41,848 nt of DNA from Verrucomicrobiota bacterium. Its GTDB lineage: Bacteria; Verrucomicrobiota; Verrucomicrobiia; Limisphaerales; JACQFS01. Position numbers and translations under genes: made by a program. The DNA lies in NCBI GenBank assembly GCA_016199935.1, contig JACQFS010000063.1, positions 1 through 41,848 on the forward strand, given 5' to 3'. The first letter of the stretch is position 1. Every line of letters starts with the position of its first letter. Positions 30,460-39,936 of this stretch are shown here, piece by piece. Below the pieces are notes generated by a model. That model saw nothing but the letters and a program-made list of their open reading frames with translations, was not told the DNA's origin and searched no databases.

Positions 30460-31779
30460 ATGAGCATGAACCAGAATACCAGCAACCACCTCTGGACACC
30501 GAACCGCCGGGAATTCCTCTACGTCGGCCTGGTCGGCACCGTTGGCGTGACGATGAGTGATTTCTTCCGCACCCAGGCCCGCGCCGAGGCGGCGGGCGCG
30601 TCGCTCAAGGTGCGCGCGCAGTCGGTCATCAACATTTACCTGCCGGGCGGCATGTCGCATCAGGAGTCGTTCGACCCGAAGTATAATGCGCCGATCGAAT
30701 ATCGCGGCCCGCTCGACCCGATCAAGACCGAGCTCGACGGCGTGATGTTCTCCGAGAATCTCAAGGAGACGGCGAAGATCGCGGACAAGATCACCGTCAT
30801 CCGCTCGATGACCCACGGCGAGGCGGCGCACGAGCGCGGCACGCACAACATGTTCACCGGCTACCGGCCGAGTCCCGCGCTCCAGTATCCGAGCATGGGC
30901 AGCGTGGTGTCGCACGAGCTCGGCTCGCGCGAGAACATGCCGCCTTACGTGGTGGTGCCCAGTCTGCCCACGCCCTACGCGGGCACGGGTTACCTCGGCT
31001 CGGCGTTCGGGCCGTTTGCGTTGGGCAGCGATCCCGCCAGCGGCGGCTTCTCGGTGCGTGACCTTACGCTGCCGGGCGGGGTGGACGTGAAGCGGTTCGA
31101 GGAACGCCGCGCGATGCGCTCCGCGGTGGACGCGCATTTCAGTGCGCTCGAAAAATCCGACGCGCTGTCGGGCATGGACTCTTACTACGAGCGCGCCTAC
31201 GCGATGATTTCGTCGGACAAGGCGCGGGCCGCGTTCGAGATCAACAAGGAGCCGCAGAAGCTCCGCGAGGAATACGGCATGAACACCGCCGGCCAGCGGA
31301 TGCTGCTCGCGCGCCGGCTCGTCGAGTCGGGCGTGCGTTTTGTTTCGCTCAGCTACGGCGGGTGGGATCATCACGACAACATCAAGCGCGCCAACGAGCG
31401 GACCATGCCCGAGTTCGACAAGGCGTTTGCCGCGCTCATCCGCGACCTTGATTCGCGCGGGATGCTCGACAGCACGCTCGTCATTGTGAACACCGAGTTC
31501 GGCCGCACGCCGAAGATCAACGGCACCGCCGGTCGCGACCACTGGCCGAAAGTTTTCAGCATCGTGATGGCGGGTGGCGGCATGAAGCGCGGCCATGCGC
31601 ACGGCACGTCCGACGCGATCGGCGCGGAGCCCGAAGACAATCCGGTGACGGTCGAGAATTACGCGGCGACGATCTTCAACCAGATCGGCATTGATCCGCA
31701 CAAGCCGCTCATGTCCCCCGGCAACCGCCCGCAGGCGATCGTGAAGGACGGCGAAGTGTTGAAGGATCTGCTCGCCTGA
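30460..31779 (+). CDS. DUF1501 domain protein with Tat signal
   Basis: A 439-residue exported protein of the DUF1501 (sulfatase-like, alkaline-phosphatase-superfamily) family. A twin-arginine signal (NRREFLYVGLVGTVG, R16-R17) opens the protein, so it is folded in the cytosol before export. Family motifs include VINIYLPGGMSHQESFDPK, IRSMTHGEAAHERGTHNMFTG, VSLSYGGWDHHDN and VNTEFGRTPKINGTAGRDHW, the last two rich in metal-ligand residues. It heads a cluster with PPC, DUF1549/DUF1553 and cytochrome-WD40 proteins, a grouping well known in Planctomycetota and Verrucomicrobiota and thought to act on polysaccharides or sulfated substrates, although the biochemistry is not established. A second ATG two codons later is equally possible. 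Confidence 0.9.
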   Translation: MSMNQNTSNHLWTPNRREFLYVGLVGTVGVTMSDFFRTQARAEAAGASLKVRAQSVINIYLPGGMSHQESFDPKYNAPIEYRGPLDPIKTELDGVMFSENLKETAKIADKITVIRSMTHGEAAHERGTHNMFTGYRPSPALQYPSMGSVVSHELGSRENMPPYVVVPSLPTPYAGTGYLGSAFGPFALGSDPASGGFSVRDLTLPGGVDVKRFEERRAMRSAVDAHFSALEKSDALSGMDSYYERAYAMISSDKARAAFEINKEPQKLREEYGMNTAGQRMLLARRLVESGVRFVSLSYGGWDHHDNIKRANERTMPEFDKAFAALIRDLDSRGMLDSTLVIVNTEFGRTPKINGTAGRDHWPKVFSIVMAGGGMKRGHAHGTSDAIGAEPEDNPVTVENYAATIFNQIGIDPHKPLMSPGNRPQAIVKDGEVLKDLLA

Positions 31780-31821
31780 CGCGCGCATGGCGGACCGACA
31801 CTCGACTTGATTTTTAATCAC

Positions 31822-31849
31822 GGGGCAATGTCCGCACGGATGTTGCCCC
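31822..31849 (+). terminator. Hairpin with T-run between the DUF1501 and PPC genes
   Basis: GGGGCAA (31822-31828) and TTGCCCC (31843-31849) form a perfect 7-bp stem, with TCCG-CA-CGGA as an inner extension, followed by TTTCT. It could be a partial terminator, an mRNA end or processing site that lowers or separates expression of the downstream genes in the cluster. Confidence 0.55.
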
Positions 31850-31865
31850 TTTCTGTTCAAAAGAT

Positions 31866-34217
31866 ATGAGACTCAAAATCCTGCTCGCCCTGATGATCAC
31901 TGCGACGGCCGCGGCTTTCGCCGTGGCGCCCAACGTCGGCCAGAACGGCGTCAACCCGGCCGGGGCTCAACGCGGCACCGAGGTTGAAGTCAAGCTGTCC
32001 GGGGATCGACTGGCCGATGCGCAGGAGGTCTTCTTTTACGAGAAGGGCATCGAGTGCGTGAAGATTGTTCAGGCGACGAACAGCTCCGTCACCGCGCTCT
32101 TCAAAATCTCTCCGGACTGCCGGTTGGGCGAGCACAACCTCCGCGTCCGCACCGCCGGCGGCATCTCAGCTTTGCGCATTTTCTATGTCGGCGCGCTGCC
32201 GAACGTGGAGGAAAAGGAAACCGCCCGCGAACCGAACAACGACCCGGCGCACGCGCAGAAAATCCCCCTCAACTGCACCGTCAACGGCCGCATCGAGACC
32301 GAGGACGTGGATTATTTCGAGGTCGAGGCGAAGAAGGGCCAGCGCCTTTCCGCCGAGGTCGAGGGCGCGCGGCTGGGCCGGACGATGTTCGACCCCTACG
32401 TCGCCATCCACGATGCGAAGGGCGTCGTGCTGGCCGAGGACGATGACACGGCGCTCGCGACCCAGGATTCCTTCCTCTCGCTCATCGCGCCGGAGGACGG
32501 GAAATATTTCATCGAGCTGCGCGACAGTTCCTACAGCGGCGCGGGTCATCATTATCGTCTGCACGTCGGCACGTTCCCGCGCCCGCAGGCCGTCTATCCG
32601 GTCGGCGGCAGGATGGGTGAAGTCGTCGATGCGAAATTCATCGGCGACGCGGCGGGCGACTTCACGCAGAAGCTGAAGCTGCCCGCGAAACCAATGGCGA
32701 AATTTTCCGCCCTCGCCGAACACGACGGCCTCGCGCCATCGCCGGACTGGATGCGCGTGAGTCCCTTCAGCAACGTGCTCGAGGTCGAGCCCAATGACAC
32801 CACGACCAACGCGACCGTCGCGCCCGGCGCGTGGCCGGTCGCGTTCAACGGCATCATCTCCAAAAAGGGCGACGTGGATTTTTTCCGGTTCACCGCGAAG
32901 AAGGACGACAGTCTCGACGTGCAGGTCTGGGCGCGCCGGCTCGGTTCACCGCTCGACTCGTTGCTGCAGGTGCTCAACTCCAAAGGCAGCGTGATGAGCT
33001 CGGCCGACGACAGCAACGGCTCGGCCGACAGCGCCGTGCGCGTGCGCATCCCGGCGGACGGTGACTACTACGTGAAGGTCACCGATCATCAGGGTCGCGG
33101 CGGTCCGGCGTTCACCTATCGTGTGGAGGTCACGGAGCCGACGCCGCTCGTGACGCTTTCGATTCCCGACACGGCGCGCTACGACAACGAGACGCGCAAA
33201 TCCATCGTCGTGCCGCGCGGCAACCGCTTCGCGATCCAGTTGAACGCGTTGCGCGCCGACTTCAACGGCGCGCTTGACTACAAGTTCGCCGGCCTGCCGA
33301 ATGGCGTGACGTATCACACCGACACGCTTTCCAACGGCGTCGCCACGCAGGTCGTCGTGTTCGAGGCGGCGGATGACGCGCCGGTGGGCGGCAACCTGCT
33401 CACGCCCGTCGCGAAATCCACCGATCCGGTCAAGCCGGTCGAGTCGCAGTTCCGCCACCGCGTCGAGTGGGTGCGCATCCAAAACGCGACCGTTTACTCG
33501 CTGAGCGACGCGCATCAGATCGCCGCGGTGGTCACCGAGGAGGTGCCCTTCAAGGTCCGCATCGTCCCGCCCAAGGTGGCCATCGTGCAAAACGGCACGC
33601 TCGACTTGAAGATCGAGGCCGAGCGGCAGGACGGGTTCGACGAGCCCATCACCGTGAAGATGATTTGGAATCCGTCCGGCCTCGGCTCGTTGCCCGACAT
33701 GGTCATTCCCAAGGGCACCAACTCGGTGATGTATCGCGTCACCGCGAACGGCGGCGCTGAGACGCGCGTTTGGAAAATCGCCGTCACCGCCTCCGCCACC
33801 GTCAAGGGCGGCCCGGCCTACGTTTCATCGCAGCTCATGCCCCTCGAGGTTGCCAAGCCGTTTGTCGAGGGCAAGCTGGACATCGCCTCCGTCGAGCGGG
33901 GCAAGACCACCAGGGTCGTCTGCAAATTGAATCAGAAGATTCCCTTCGAGGGCAAAGCCAGCATCAAGCTGGTCGGGCTCCCCGCGAATGCCACGACGAA
34001 AGACCTGGAGATCACCAAGGACACCACCGAGGCGGTGTTTGAAATCGAGACGACCGAGAAGGCGCAGCCCGGCGTCACCAAGAATCTGTTCTGCTCCGTC
34101 GTCGTCACCCAGCACGGCGAACCCGTCACCCACACGATCGCGTCCGGCGGCATCTTCCGCGTGGACGCGCCGCGGGTGAAACTGGCCGGGACCACCACGA
34201 GCGCGGTGAAGAAATAG
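31866..34217 (+). CDS. Secreted protein with pre-peptidase C-terminal (PPC) domains
   Basis: A 783-residue exported protein. The signal peptide is MRLKILLALMITATAAAFA. An IPT/TIG-like start (NGVNPAGAQRGTEVEVKLSG) is followed by two PPC-type domains, each introduced by EPNN or EPND and containing DVDYFEVEAKKGQRL and GDVDFFRFTAKKDDSLDV, then by Ig-like strands to the C-terminus. No catalytic motif is visible, so it is probably a structural or binding protein of the periplasm or surface. It lies in the DUF1501 cluster, 36 bp before the DUF1549/1553 gene and after a hairpin. Neighbourhood suggests it works with the cytochrome-type proteins. Confidence 0.85.
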   Translation: MRLKILLALMITATAAAFAVAPNVGQNGVNPAGAQRGTEVEVKLSGDRLADAQEVFFYEKGIECVKIVQATNSSVTALFKISPDCRLGEHNLRVRTAGGISALRIFYVGALPNVEEKETAREPNNDPAHAQKIPLNCTVNGRIETEDVDYFEVEAKKGQRLSAEVEGARLGRTMFDPYVAIHDAKGVVLAEDDDTALATQDSFLSLIAPEDGKYFIELRDSSYSGAGHHYRLHVGTFPRPQAVYPVGGRMGEVVDAKFIGDAAGDFTQKLKLPAKPMAKFSALAEHDGLAPSPDWMRVSPFSNVLEVEPNDTTTNATVAPGAWPVAFNGIISKKGDVDFFRFTAKKDDSLDVQVWARRLGSPLDSLLQVLNSKGSVMSSADDSNGSADSAVRVRIPADGDYYVKVTDHQGRGGPAFTYRVEVTEPTPLVTLSIPDTARYDNETRKSIVVPRGNRFAIQLNALRADFNGALDYKFAGLPNGVTYHTDTLSNGVATQVVVFEAADDAPVGGNLLTPVAKSTDPVKPVESQFRHRVEWVRIQNATVYSLSDAHQIAAVVTEEVPFKVRIVPPKVAIVQNGTLDLKIEAERQDGFDEPITVKMIWNPSGLGSLPDMVIPKGTNSVMYRVTANGGAETRVWKIAVTASATVKGGPAYVSSQLMPLEVAKPFVEGKLDIASVERGKTTRVVCKLNQKIPFEGKASIKLVGLPANATTKDLEITKDTTEAVFEIETTEKAQPGVTKNLFCSVVVTQHGEPVTHTIASGGIFRVDAPRVKLAGTTTSAVKK

Positions 34218-34253
34218 TTTGGCGGAAGAATTTTGAGTCAACCGGATCGAAAC

Positions 34254-36686
34254 ATGAAATCGCAACTGAACCGCTTCCTCAGCCTCCTCTGCGCGCTGCC
34301 GCTCGCCGCGGCCGCCGCGCCCGCGCTGGTGGACGTGCAGGTCTTTCCGCCGGACGTCAACCTCACGAGCAGGCAGGACAAGCAGTCCATCGTCGTCCAG
34401 GCGACCTACGCCGACGGCGTCACGCGCGACGTGACGGGCGAGGCGAAGCTCACGCTCGGCAACGCGAAGCTCGCGAAGCTCGACAAGGCCATCGTGCGTC
34501 CGCTCGCCGACGGCGCGACGGAGCTGAAAGTTTCCTTCGGCGGCAAGACGATCACGCTGCCCGTGAAGGTCGAGAAATCCGCCGTCGAGGAGCCGGTGAG
34601 TTTTGCGAAGGACGTGATCCCGGCGATCACCAAGTCCGGGTGCAACACCGGCAGTTGCCACGGCACCGCGCGCGGCAAGGATGGTTTCCGCATTTCGCTC
34701 TTTGGCTACGATCCGGACGGCGACTACCAGCGCTTCACGCGCGAACAGCTCACGCGCCGCATCAACCTCGCCGTGCCCGAGGAGAGCCTCATGATCGAAA
34801 AGGGCGCGGGCCTCGTGCAGCACTCTGGCGGGAAGACCTTCGGTGCGGGGGATGAGCTTTACGAGGCCGTGCTGCGCTGGATCAAGGAAGGGGCACCCGC
34901 CGACGTGCCGAATCGCGCGAAGGTCGTGGACGTGCAGATTTATCCGCGGCAGTCCGTGCTCGAAGGCAAGGACGCGAAGCAGCAGTTCACCGTGCGCGCG
35001 AGCTACTCGGACGGCACCGACCGTGATGTGACGACGCTCGCCGTGTTCATGAGCAACAACGACGGCTCCGCCAAGCCCGACAAGGCGGGGCTCGTCACCG
35101 CCGGCGTGCGCGGCGAGGCGTTCGTGATGGCGCGGTTCGACGCCTTCACCGTCGGCTCGCAGGTGCTCGTGGTGCCCAAGGGCCAGCAGTTCGTCTGGCC
35201 GACCGTGAAGGAAAACAATTACGTGGACACGCTCGTCCACGCGAAGCTGAAGAAAATCCGCATCACGCCCTCGGAGGTGTGCGACGACGCGACGTTCCTG
35301 CGCCGCGTGTATCTGGACATCATCGGCCGGATGCCGACGACCGACGAGGTGAAGCGCTTCGTCTCCGATGCGGGCACCGGCAAGCGCGAGGCGGTCGTGG
35401 ATGAATTGCTCAAGCGCCCGGAGTTCACCGAGATGTGGGTGATGAAATGGGCCGAGCTGCTCCAGATCCGTTCCTCCGACCAGGCGCTGACCTTCGGCTA
35501 CAAGTCCGCGCTGCAATACTACGACTGGCTCGAGAAACAGATTTCGCAAAACGTTCCCGTGGATCAGATGGTGCGCTCGCTCCTCACCGCGAGCGGCGGG
35601 TCATTTGAGAATCCCGCGGCGAATTTTTACAAGGTCGAGCGGGACACGCTGAAGACGTCTGAAAACGTCGCGCAGGTCTTCATGGGCATGCGCATCCAGT
35701 GCGCGCAGTGCCACAACCATCCCTTCGACCGCTGGACGATGAATGATTACTACAGTTTCGCCGCCTTCTTTGCCCAGGTCGGCCGCAAGTCCGGCGAGGA
35801 CCCGCGCGAGACGGTGGTGTTCAATTCCAAGAGCGGCGGCGTGTCGCACCCCGTCGCCAAGAAGGACATGCCGCCGAAGTTCCTCGGCGCCGAGCAACCG
35901 GACCTGAAGGACCGTGACCGCCGCGAGGTGCTCGCCGAGTGGTTCGCCTCACCGCGCAACCCGTGGTTCGCCAAGAACCTCGCGAACATCGTCTGGGCGC
36001 ACTTTTTCGGGAAGGGCATCATTGATCCCGTGGACGACGTGCGTGTGAGCAACCCCGCGTCGAACCCCGAGCTGCTCGACAAGCTGGCCGCGCAGTTCAC
36101 CGACTACAAATACGACTTCCGCAAGCTCGTGCGCGACATCTGCACCTCGCGCACCTACCAGCTCTCCGTCGTCGCCAACCCGTCGAACCAGGACGACACC
36201 GCCAATTTCGCCAAGGCCTACGTCCGCCGCATCCGCGCCGAGGTGTTGCTCGACGCAATCAATCAGGTCACCGAGACCGACGAGAAATTCCGCGGCCTGC
36301 CGCGCGGCTCACGCGCCGTCGAGATCGCCGACGGCCGCACCACGACCTTCTTCCTCACCACGTTCGGCCGCGCCACGCGCGAGACGCCGTGCTCGTGCGA
36401 AGTGAAGATGGAGCCGAACCTCTCGCAGGCCCTGCACCTGTTGAATGGCGACACCGTGAACCAGAAAATCCAGGCCGGCGGCGTGGTGCGCAAGCTCCTC
36501 AAGGAGGGCAAGACCAACGACCAGGTGATGGAGGAAATTTATCTCCGCGCGCTCGGCCGCCCGCCGACGAAGGATGAGGCGGCCAAGCTCACGGCCTTCT
36601 TCACCGAGGGCAAATCCGCCGACCAGGTGCTCAACGACATTTTCTGGTCGCTGCTCAACGCCAAGGAATTTGTCTTCAACCACTGA
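34254..36686 (+). CDS. DUF1549/DUF1553 cytochrome-associated protein with BIG_2 domains
   Basis: An 810-residue exported protein. The signal peptide starts MKSQLNRFLSLLCALPLAAAA. Two bacterial Ig-like (BIG_2) segments (VDVQVFPPDVNLTSRQDKQ and VVDVQIYPRQSVLEGKDAK) flank a region with GCNTGSCHG, the planctomycete-type Cys motif. DUF1549 follows (RRVYLDIIGRMPTTDEVKRF) with a CxxCH heme-binding-type site in CAQCHNHPFD; the C-terminal part is DUF1553 (from about MDPVDDVRVSNPASN). A TTG start at 34233 would add seven residues; the ATG at 34254 begins the signal peptide. The family is a hallmark of Planctomycetota and Verrucomicrobiota. Function not proven. Confidence 0.9.
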   Translation: MKSQLNRFLSLLCALPLAAAAAPALVDVQVFPPDVNLTSRQDKQSIVVQATYADGVTRDVTGEAKLTLGNAKLAKLDKAIVRPLADGATELKVSFGGKTITLPVKVEKSAVEEPVSFAKDVIPAITKSGCNTGSCHGTARGKDGFRISLFGYDPDGDYQRFTREQLTRRINLAVPEESLMIEKGAGLVQHSGGKTFGAGDELYEAVLRWIKEGAPADVPNRAKVVDVQIYPRQSVLEGKDAKQQFTVRASYSDGTDRDVTTLAVFMSNNDGSAKPDKAGLVTAGVRGEAFVMARFDAFTVGSQVLVVPKGQQFVWPTVKENNYVDTLVHAKLKKIRITPSEVCDDATFLRRVYLDIIGRMPTTDEVKRFVSDAGTGKREAVVDELLKRPEFTEMWVMKWAELLQIRSSDQALTFGYKSALQYYDWLEKQISQNVPVDQMVRSLLTASGGSFENPAANFYKVERDTLKTSENVAQVFMGMRIQCAQCHNHPFDRWTMNDYYSFAAFFAQVGRKSGEDPRETVVFNSKSGGVSHPVAKKDMPPKFLGAEQPDLKDRDRREVLAEWFASPRNPWFAKNLANIVWAHFFGKGIIDPVDDVRVSNPASNPELLDKLAAQFTDYKYDFRKLVRDICTSRTYQLSVVANPSNQDDTANFAKAYVRRIRAEVLLDAINQVTETDEKFRGLPRGSRAVEIADGRTTTFFLTTFGRATRETPCSCEVKMEPNLSQALHLLNGDTVNQKIQAGGVVRKLLKEGKTNDQVMEEIYLRALGRPPTKDEAAKLTAFFTEGKSADQVLNDIFWSLLNAKEFVFNH

Positions 36687-36692
36687 GCGGCC

Positions 36693-38591
36693 ATGAAGTT
36701 GAAAACTGTTCACACGCTCTTCGTTGTCGTCCTCGCGCTCGCTTCGGTCGGCGCCTTAGCGGCTGAGAAAAAGGCGGCAAAGAAGACGGAGAAGATGGCC
36801 GGCAGCGAGAAGATCACCTTCGACGATCACGTCCTCCCGATCTTTCGCGACAACTGCCTCAAGTGCCATAACCCCGACAAGCTCAAGGGTGATCAGGATC
36901 TCACGAGCTACGGCGGCACGATCAAGGGCGGCGGCTCGGGTTCGGGCGTCGTCGCGGGCGATCCCGACGGCAGCCTGCTCGTGAAGGTTCTGACGCACGC
37001 GGCCGAGCCGTATATGCCGCCCAATTCGCCGCCGATGGACCCGAAGCTCGTCGCCACGATCCGCAAGTGGATCGAGGGCGGCCTGCTCGAATCCTCGGGC
37101 AGCAAGGCCGTCGCGGCCGTCAAGTCGTCGGTCACGACGCTCAGCGTCGCCGCCGTCGGCAAGCCCGACGGCCCGCCGCCGATGCCCGGCAAACTCTCGC
37201 TGGAACCCGTCGTCCACGTCGTGCGCCAGACCGCCATCTCCGCGATGGTCTCCAGTCCGTGGGCGCCGCTGCTCTCCGTCGGCAGCCACAAGCAGATCGC
37301 GCTCTACAACACCGCCGATCTCGAATACCTCGGCGTCATTCCGTTTCCCGAGGGCTTCCCGCACGACCTGAAGTTCAGCCGCAACGGCAAGCTCCTCCTC
37401 GCCGGCGGCGGTCACGGCGCGAAGAGCGGTGACGTCGTCGTCTGGGACATCGCCAAGGGCGAGCGCGTCATCGCCATCGGCGGCGAATACGATTCCGTGC
37501 TCGCGGCGGACATCAGCTCCGACCAGAAATGGATCGCGCTCGGCGGGCCCGACCGGCTCGTTAAAATTTTCGACACCAAGGACGGCTCGCTCGAACACAA
37601 GATCAAGAAGCACACCGACTGGGTGACCGCCCTCGAGTTCAGCCCCGACAGCAAATACCTCGCGACCGGCGACCGCAGCGGCGGCGTGATGATGTGGGAG
37701 GCCGCGAGCGGCCAGGAACTTTTCTCGCTCACCGGCCACAAGGGGCCGATCACCGCGTTGAGCTGGCGACCCGATTCCGGCGTGCTCCTTTCCGCGAGCG
37801 AAGACGGCGCGCTCATCCTGTGGAGTCCGCGCGACGGCCAGAGCCTCAAGCGCTGGGCGCCGCACAGCGCCGTGCTCGGCGCGCGGTTCGCGATGGATGG
37901 CAAGATTGTTTCCGTGGGCCGCGACAACAAGGTCATGCTCTGGGACGCGACGGGCAACAGCCTCCGCCAGCTTCCCTTCAAGGGTGAGTTGCCCAACCGC
38001 GCGGTCTTCAGTCAGGACGGCGCGAAGGTTTTCGCCGCCGATTTCTCCGGCCGCATCTCCGTCTGGAACGCGGCCAACGGCGCCGAACTCGGTGTGCTGG
38101 ACTCCGCGCCCCCGACGCTCGCCGAGCGCGTGGAGCAGAGCGGGCGGCGGCTGGGTGAATTGCAAGCCGCGCTCGACAAGGCCTCCGCCGAACAGGCGAA
38201 GCTCGAAGTTGAGGCGAAGCTCGCGAAGGACAATCTGGACAAGGCGAGCCAGAGCCTCAAGGACGCCCAGGCCGGCCTCGCCGCGAAGGAGCAGGAAATC
38301 AAATCGCTCGCCACCGAGTCCGCGAAGGACGCCACCAACGCGGAGTTAAAGGCGAAGCTCAAGGCCGCGAAAGAGGAGACCGTGAAACTTCAGGCGGCCA
38401 TCAAGAAGCTGAACGCTCTCGATGGCCTCACCGCGCTCACGAAGTTGGCCGACCTCGCCACCACGAAGGCGACGGAGGCGAAGGCCGTGGTCGAAAAAAC
38501 CCTGGGCGACGTGACCGCGGCGAAAAACTCCCTCTCCAAATGGAAGGCCGCGCAGCAGGGCGCGCCCAACCGCAAGGTCGCGGCCCGCTGA
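36693..38591 (+). CDS. Cytochrome c-type (PSCyt1) plus WD40 repeat protein with coiled-coil tail
   Basis: A 632-residue exported protein, last in the cluster, 6 bp after the DUF1549 gene. A signal peptide is followed by a c-type heme site CLKCH (C55, C58, H59) in a PSCyt1-like domain (HVLPIFRDNCLKCHNPDKL, then YMPPNSPPMDP). Then come about seven WD40-type blades such as DWVTALEFSPDSKYLATGD and GPITALSWRPDSGVLLSAS, which should form a propeller. The last 150 residues are a Lys/Ala-rich coiled coil. A single heme with a propeller and coil suggests an electron-transfer or sensor scaffold of the periplasm; partners and substrate are unknown. Confidence 0.88.
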   Translation: MKLKTVHTLFVVVLALASVGALAAEKKAAKKTEKMAGSEKITFDDHVLPIFRDNCLKCHNPDKLKGDQDLTSYGGTIKGGGSGSGVVAGDPDGSLLVKVLTHAAEPYMPPNSPPMDPKLVATIRKWIEGGLLESSGSKAVAAVKSSVTTLSVAAVGKPDGPPPMPGKLSLEPVVHVVRQTAISAMVSSPWAPLLSVGSHKQIALYNTADLEYLGVIPFPEGFPHDLKFSRNGKLLLAGGGHGAKSGDVVVWDIAKGERVIAIGGEYDSVLAADISSDQKWIALGGPDRLVKIFDTKDGSLEHKIKKHTDWVTALEFSPDSKYLATGDRSGGVMMWEAASGQELFSLTGHKGPITALSWRPDSGVLLSASEDGALILWSPRDGQSLKRWAPHSAVLGARFAMDGKIVSVGRDNKVMLWDATGNSLRQLPFKGELPNRAVFSQDGAKVFAADFSGRISVWNAANGAELGVLDSAPPTLAERVEQSGRRLGELQAALDKASAEQAKLEVEAKLAKDNLDKASQSLKDAQAGLAAKEQEIKSLATESAKDATNAELKAKLKAAKEETVKLQAAIKKLNALDGLTALTKLADLATTKATEAKAVVEKTLGDVTAAKNSLSKWKAAQQGAPNRKVAAR

Positions 38592-38592
38592 C

Positions 38593-38612
38593 CGCGGCGC
38601 CTCCGCGCCGCG
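38593..38612. terminator. Convergent-gene hairpin after the cytochrome-WD40 gene
   Basis: CGCGGCGC-CTCC-GCGCCGCG is a perfect 8-bp GC-rich stem between the stop of the cytochrome-WD40 gene and the stop of the convergent YhbY gene. It has no T-run on the plus strand, so it may serve as an mRNA 3'-end stabiliser or a bidirectional terminator. Confidence 0.45.
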
Positions 38613-38615
38613 CCA

Positions 38616-38918
38616 TTACTCAAACTTGATCCGGCGCTTCTCCGCGTCCGCGTTCTGCCGGTAGAAAACCGCCACCTGTCCGATCATCCACACGAAGTGG
38701 CTGCTGGTCCGGTCGGCCATTTGCGGCGCGAGCTCGCGCTTTGTGTCCTTGTGGTTCACAAACTTCACCTTCACGAGTTCGTGCCGCTCCAGCTCGTTGC
38801 TCAAGCCGGCGATGAACGAATCGGTGAGGCCGGCCTTGCTGACCATGACGGTGGCGTCGAGTTTCTGGGCGAGCGATTTGAGCTGGCGCTTCTGGCGGCT
38901 GTCGAGCGGTTCAAGCAT
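38616..38918 (-). CDS. yhbY: CRM-domain RNA-binding protein, YhbY-like
   Basis: A 100-residue single CRM-domain protein associated with ribosome assembly. MLEPLDSRQKRQLKSLAQKL opens the domain, followed by MVSKAGLTDSFIAGLSNELERHELVKVKFV, the GxxG/HELIKV region. The usual first glycine of GKxGLT is Ser here (SKAGLT), a minor deviation of the RNA-contacting loop. The C-terminal part FVWMIGQVAVFYRQN is normal. The frame is open upstream to 38954, but the extra residues are unlike the family, so the ATG at 38918 is chosen. It is convergent with the cytochrome-WD40 gene and 48 bp downstream of the EamA transporter gene. Confidence 0.9.
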   Translation of the reverse strand: MLEPLDSRQKRQLKSLAQKLDATVMVSKAGLTDSFIAGLSNELERHELVKVKFVNHKDTKRELAPQMADRTSSHFVWMIGQVAVFYRQNADAEKRRIKFE

Positions 38919-38966
38919 TGCGGGCGAGTGTGCGCATTTTCCGAAACGTGGCAAGCCCGCCGCGCG

Positions 38967-39872
38967 TCACGCCTTGGCCAGCGTCAGGCCGATGACGCCC
39001 CCGACGGAGAGCGCGCCGCCGGCCAGCGCGCGGCCCGTGATTTTTTCCCCTTCGAGCACGCGCGTGAGAAAGATCACGACCAGCGGCGTGGTGGCGACGA
39101 TGGGCAGCACGATGTTCGTCGGCGAGGTCATCAAGGCCCACTGATAAAAAGTCACGCCGAAGGATGGGCCGGCGAGGGCGTTGGCGATGATCCACGGCCG
39201 CGCAGCGCGCCAATCGGCGCGGCGCTCGACCTCGGGCCGGTGCATGAACTTCAGGTAAATGAAGAACAGCGCCGAGACGAGGATGCCGCCGAGCAAACGT
39301 TGATACGCCACGTTCACGCCCGCGCTGACGCCGTCGAGCGGTGCGCCGGCGTCCGCCGCGACGGCGTAGGCTTTGCGGCTCAGCACCGCGCCGCCGGCCT
39401 GGCACACCGCGGCGAGGGTGCCGAAGAAAATTCCCACGCCGAGTCCGTGCGTCGGCTGGGCCTCGGCTTTCGCCGGCATCAGCGCGATGCCGACGCCGAC
39501 GAGGATGACCGCGCCGAAGCCGGCCTGCGCGAGCGTCGGCGCGTGGCCGAGCCACGCCCACTCGATGAACGCGCCGAACGGCGCGGCGAGGCATTGCACG
39601 AGCACCATCGTGCGCCGCGTGCCGATGCGCGGGTAGGCCTGGAACAGCGCGAGATCGCCGATGCCGAAGCCGACGCAGCCGCTGACGAAAAGAATCCCGA
39701 ACCCCGCGCCGCCGACACCGAAGCCGAAGAGATGCGACCAAAGCCCGCGCAGCAGCGCCGCGACGAGCAACCGCGCGAGGTTCGCCTGCGTGCCGCTGAC
39801 CAGATTCGCCAGCCGCCGTCCGCTGAGGGCGGAGAATGAAAACAGGATGGTGGTCAGAAATGCGGCGAGCAT
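38967..39872 (-). CDS. EamA/DMT-family transporter
   Basis: A 301-residue inner-membrane protein of the drug/metabolite transporter superfamily. About ten hydrophobic helices fall into two EamA repeats, the first ending near IALMPAKAEAQP and the second ending with the family signature LPIVATTPLVVIFLTRVLEGE and the C-terminal GGALSVGGVIGLTLA. Substrate cannot be told from sequence. The longer frame (to 39995) reads through the dispersed CGAAATC repeat, giving an artefactual Phe/Cys-rich start, so the ATG at 39872, which begins MLAAFLTTILFSFS, is chosen. Confidence 0.88.
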   Translation of the reverse strand: MLAAFLTTILFSFSALSGRRLANLVSGTQANLARLLVAALLRGLWSHLFGFGVGGAGFGILFVSGCVGFGIGDLALFQAYPRIGTRRTMVLVQCLAAPFGAFIEWAWLGHAPTLAQAGFGAVILVGVGIALMPAKAEAQPTHGLGVGIFFGTLAAVCQAGGAVLSRKAYAVAADAGAPLDGVSAGVNVAYQRLLGGILVSALFFIYLKFMHRPEVERRADWRAARPWIIANALAGPSFGVTFYQWALMTSPTNIVLPIVATTPLVVIFLTRVLEGEKITGRALAGGALSVGGVIGLTLAKA

Positions 39873-39936
39873 CGGGCGCGGAGTGTGCGAAGCGCGGGAG
39901 CTTTGACAACAACGAAACGCGGCGCGCGGAAAAAAC

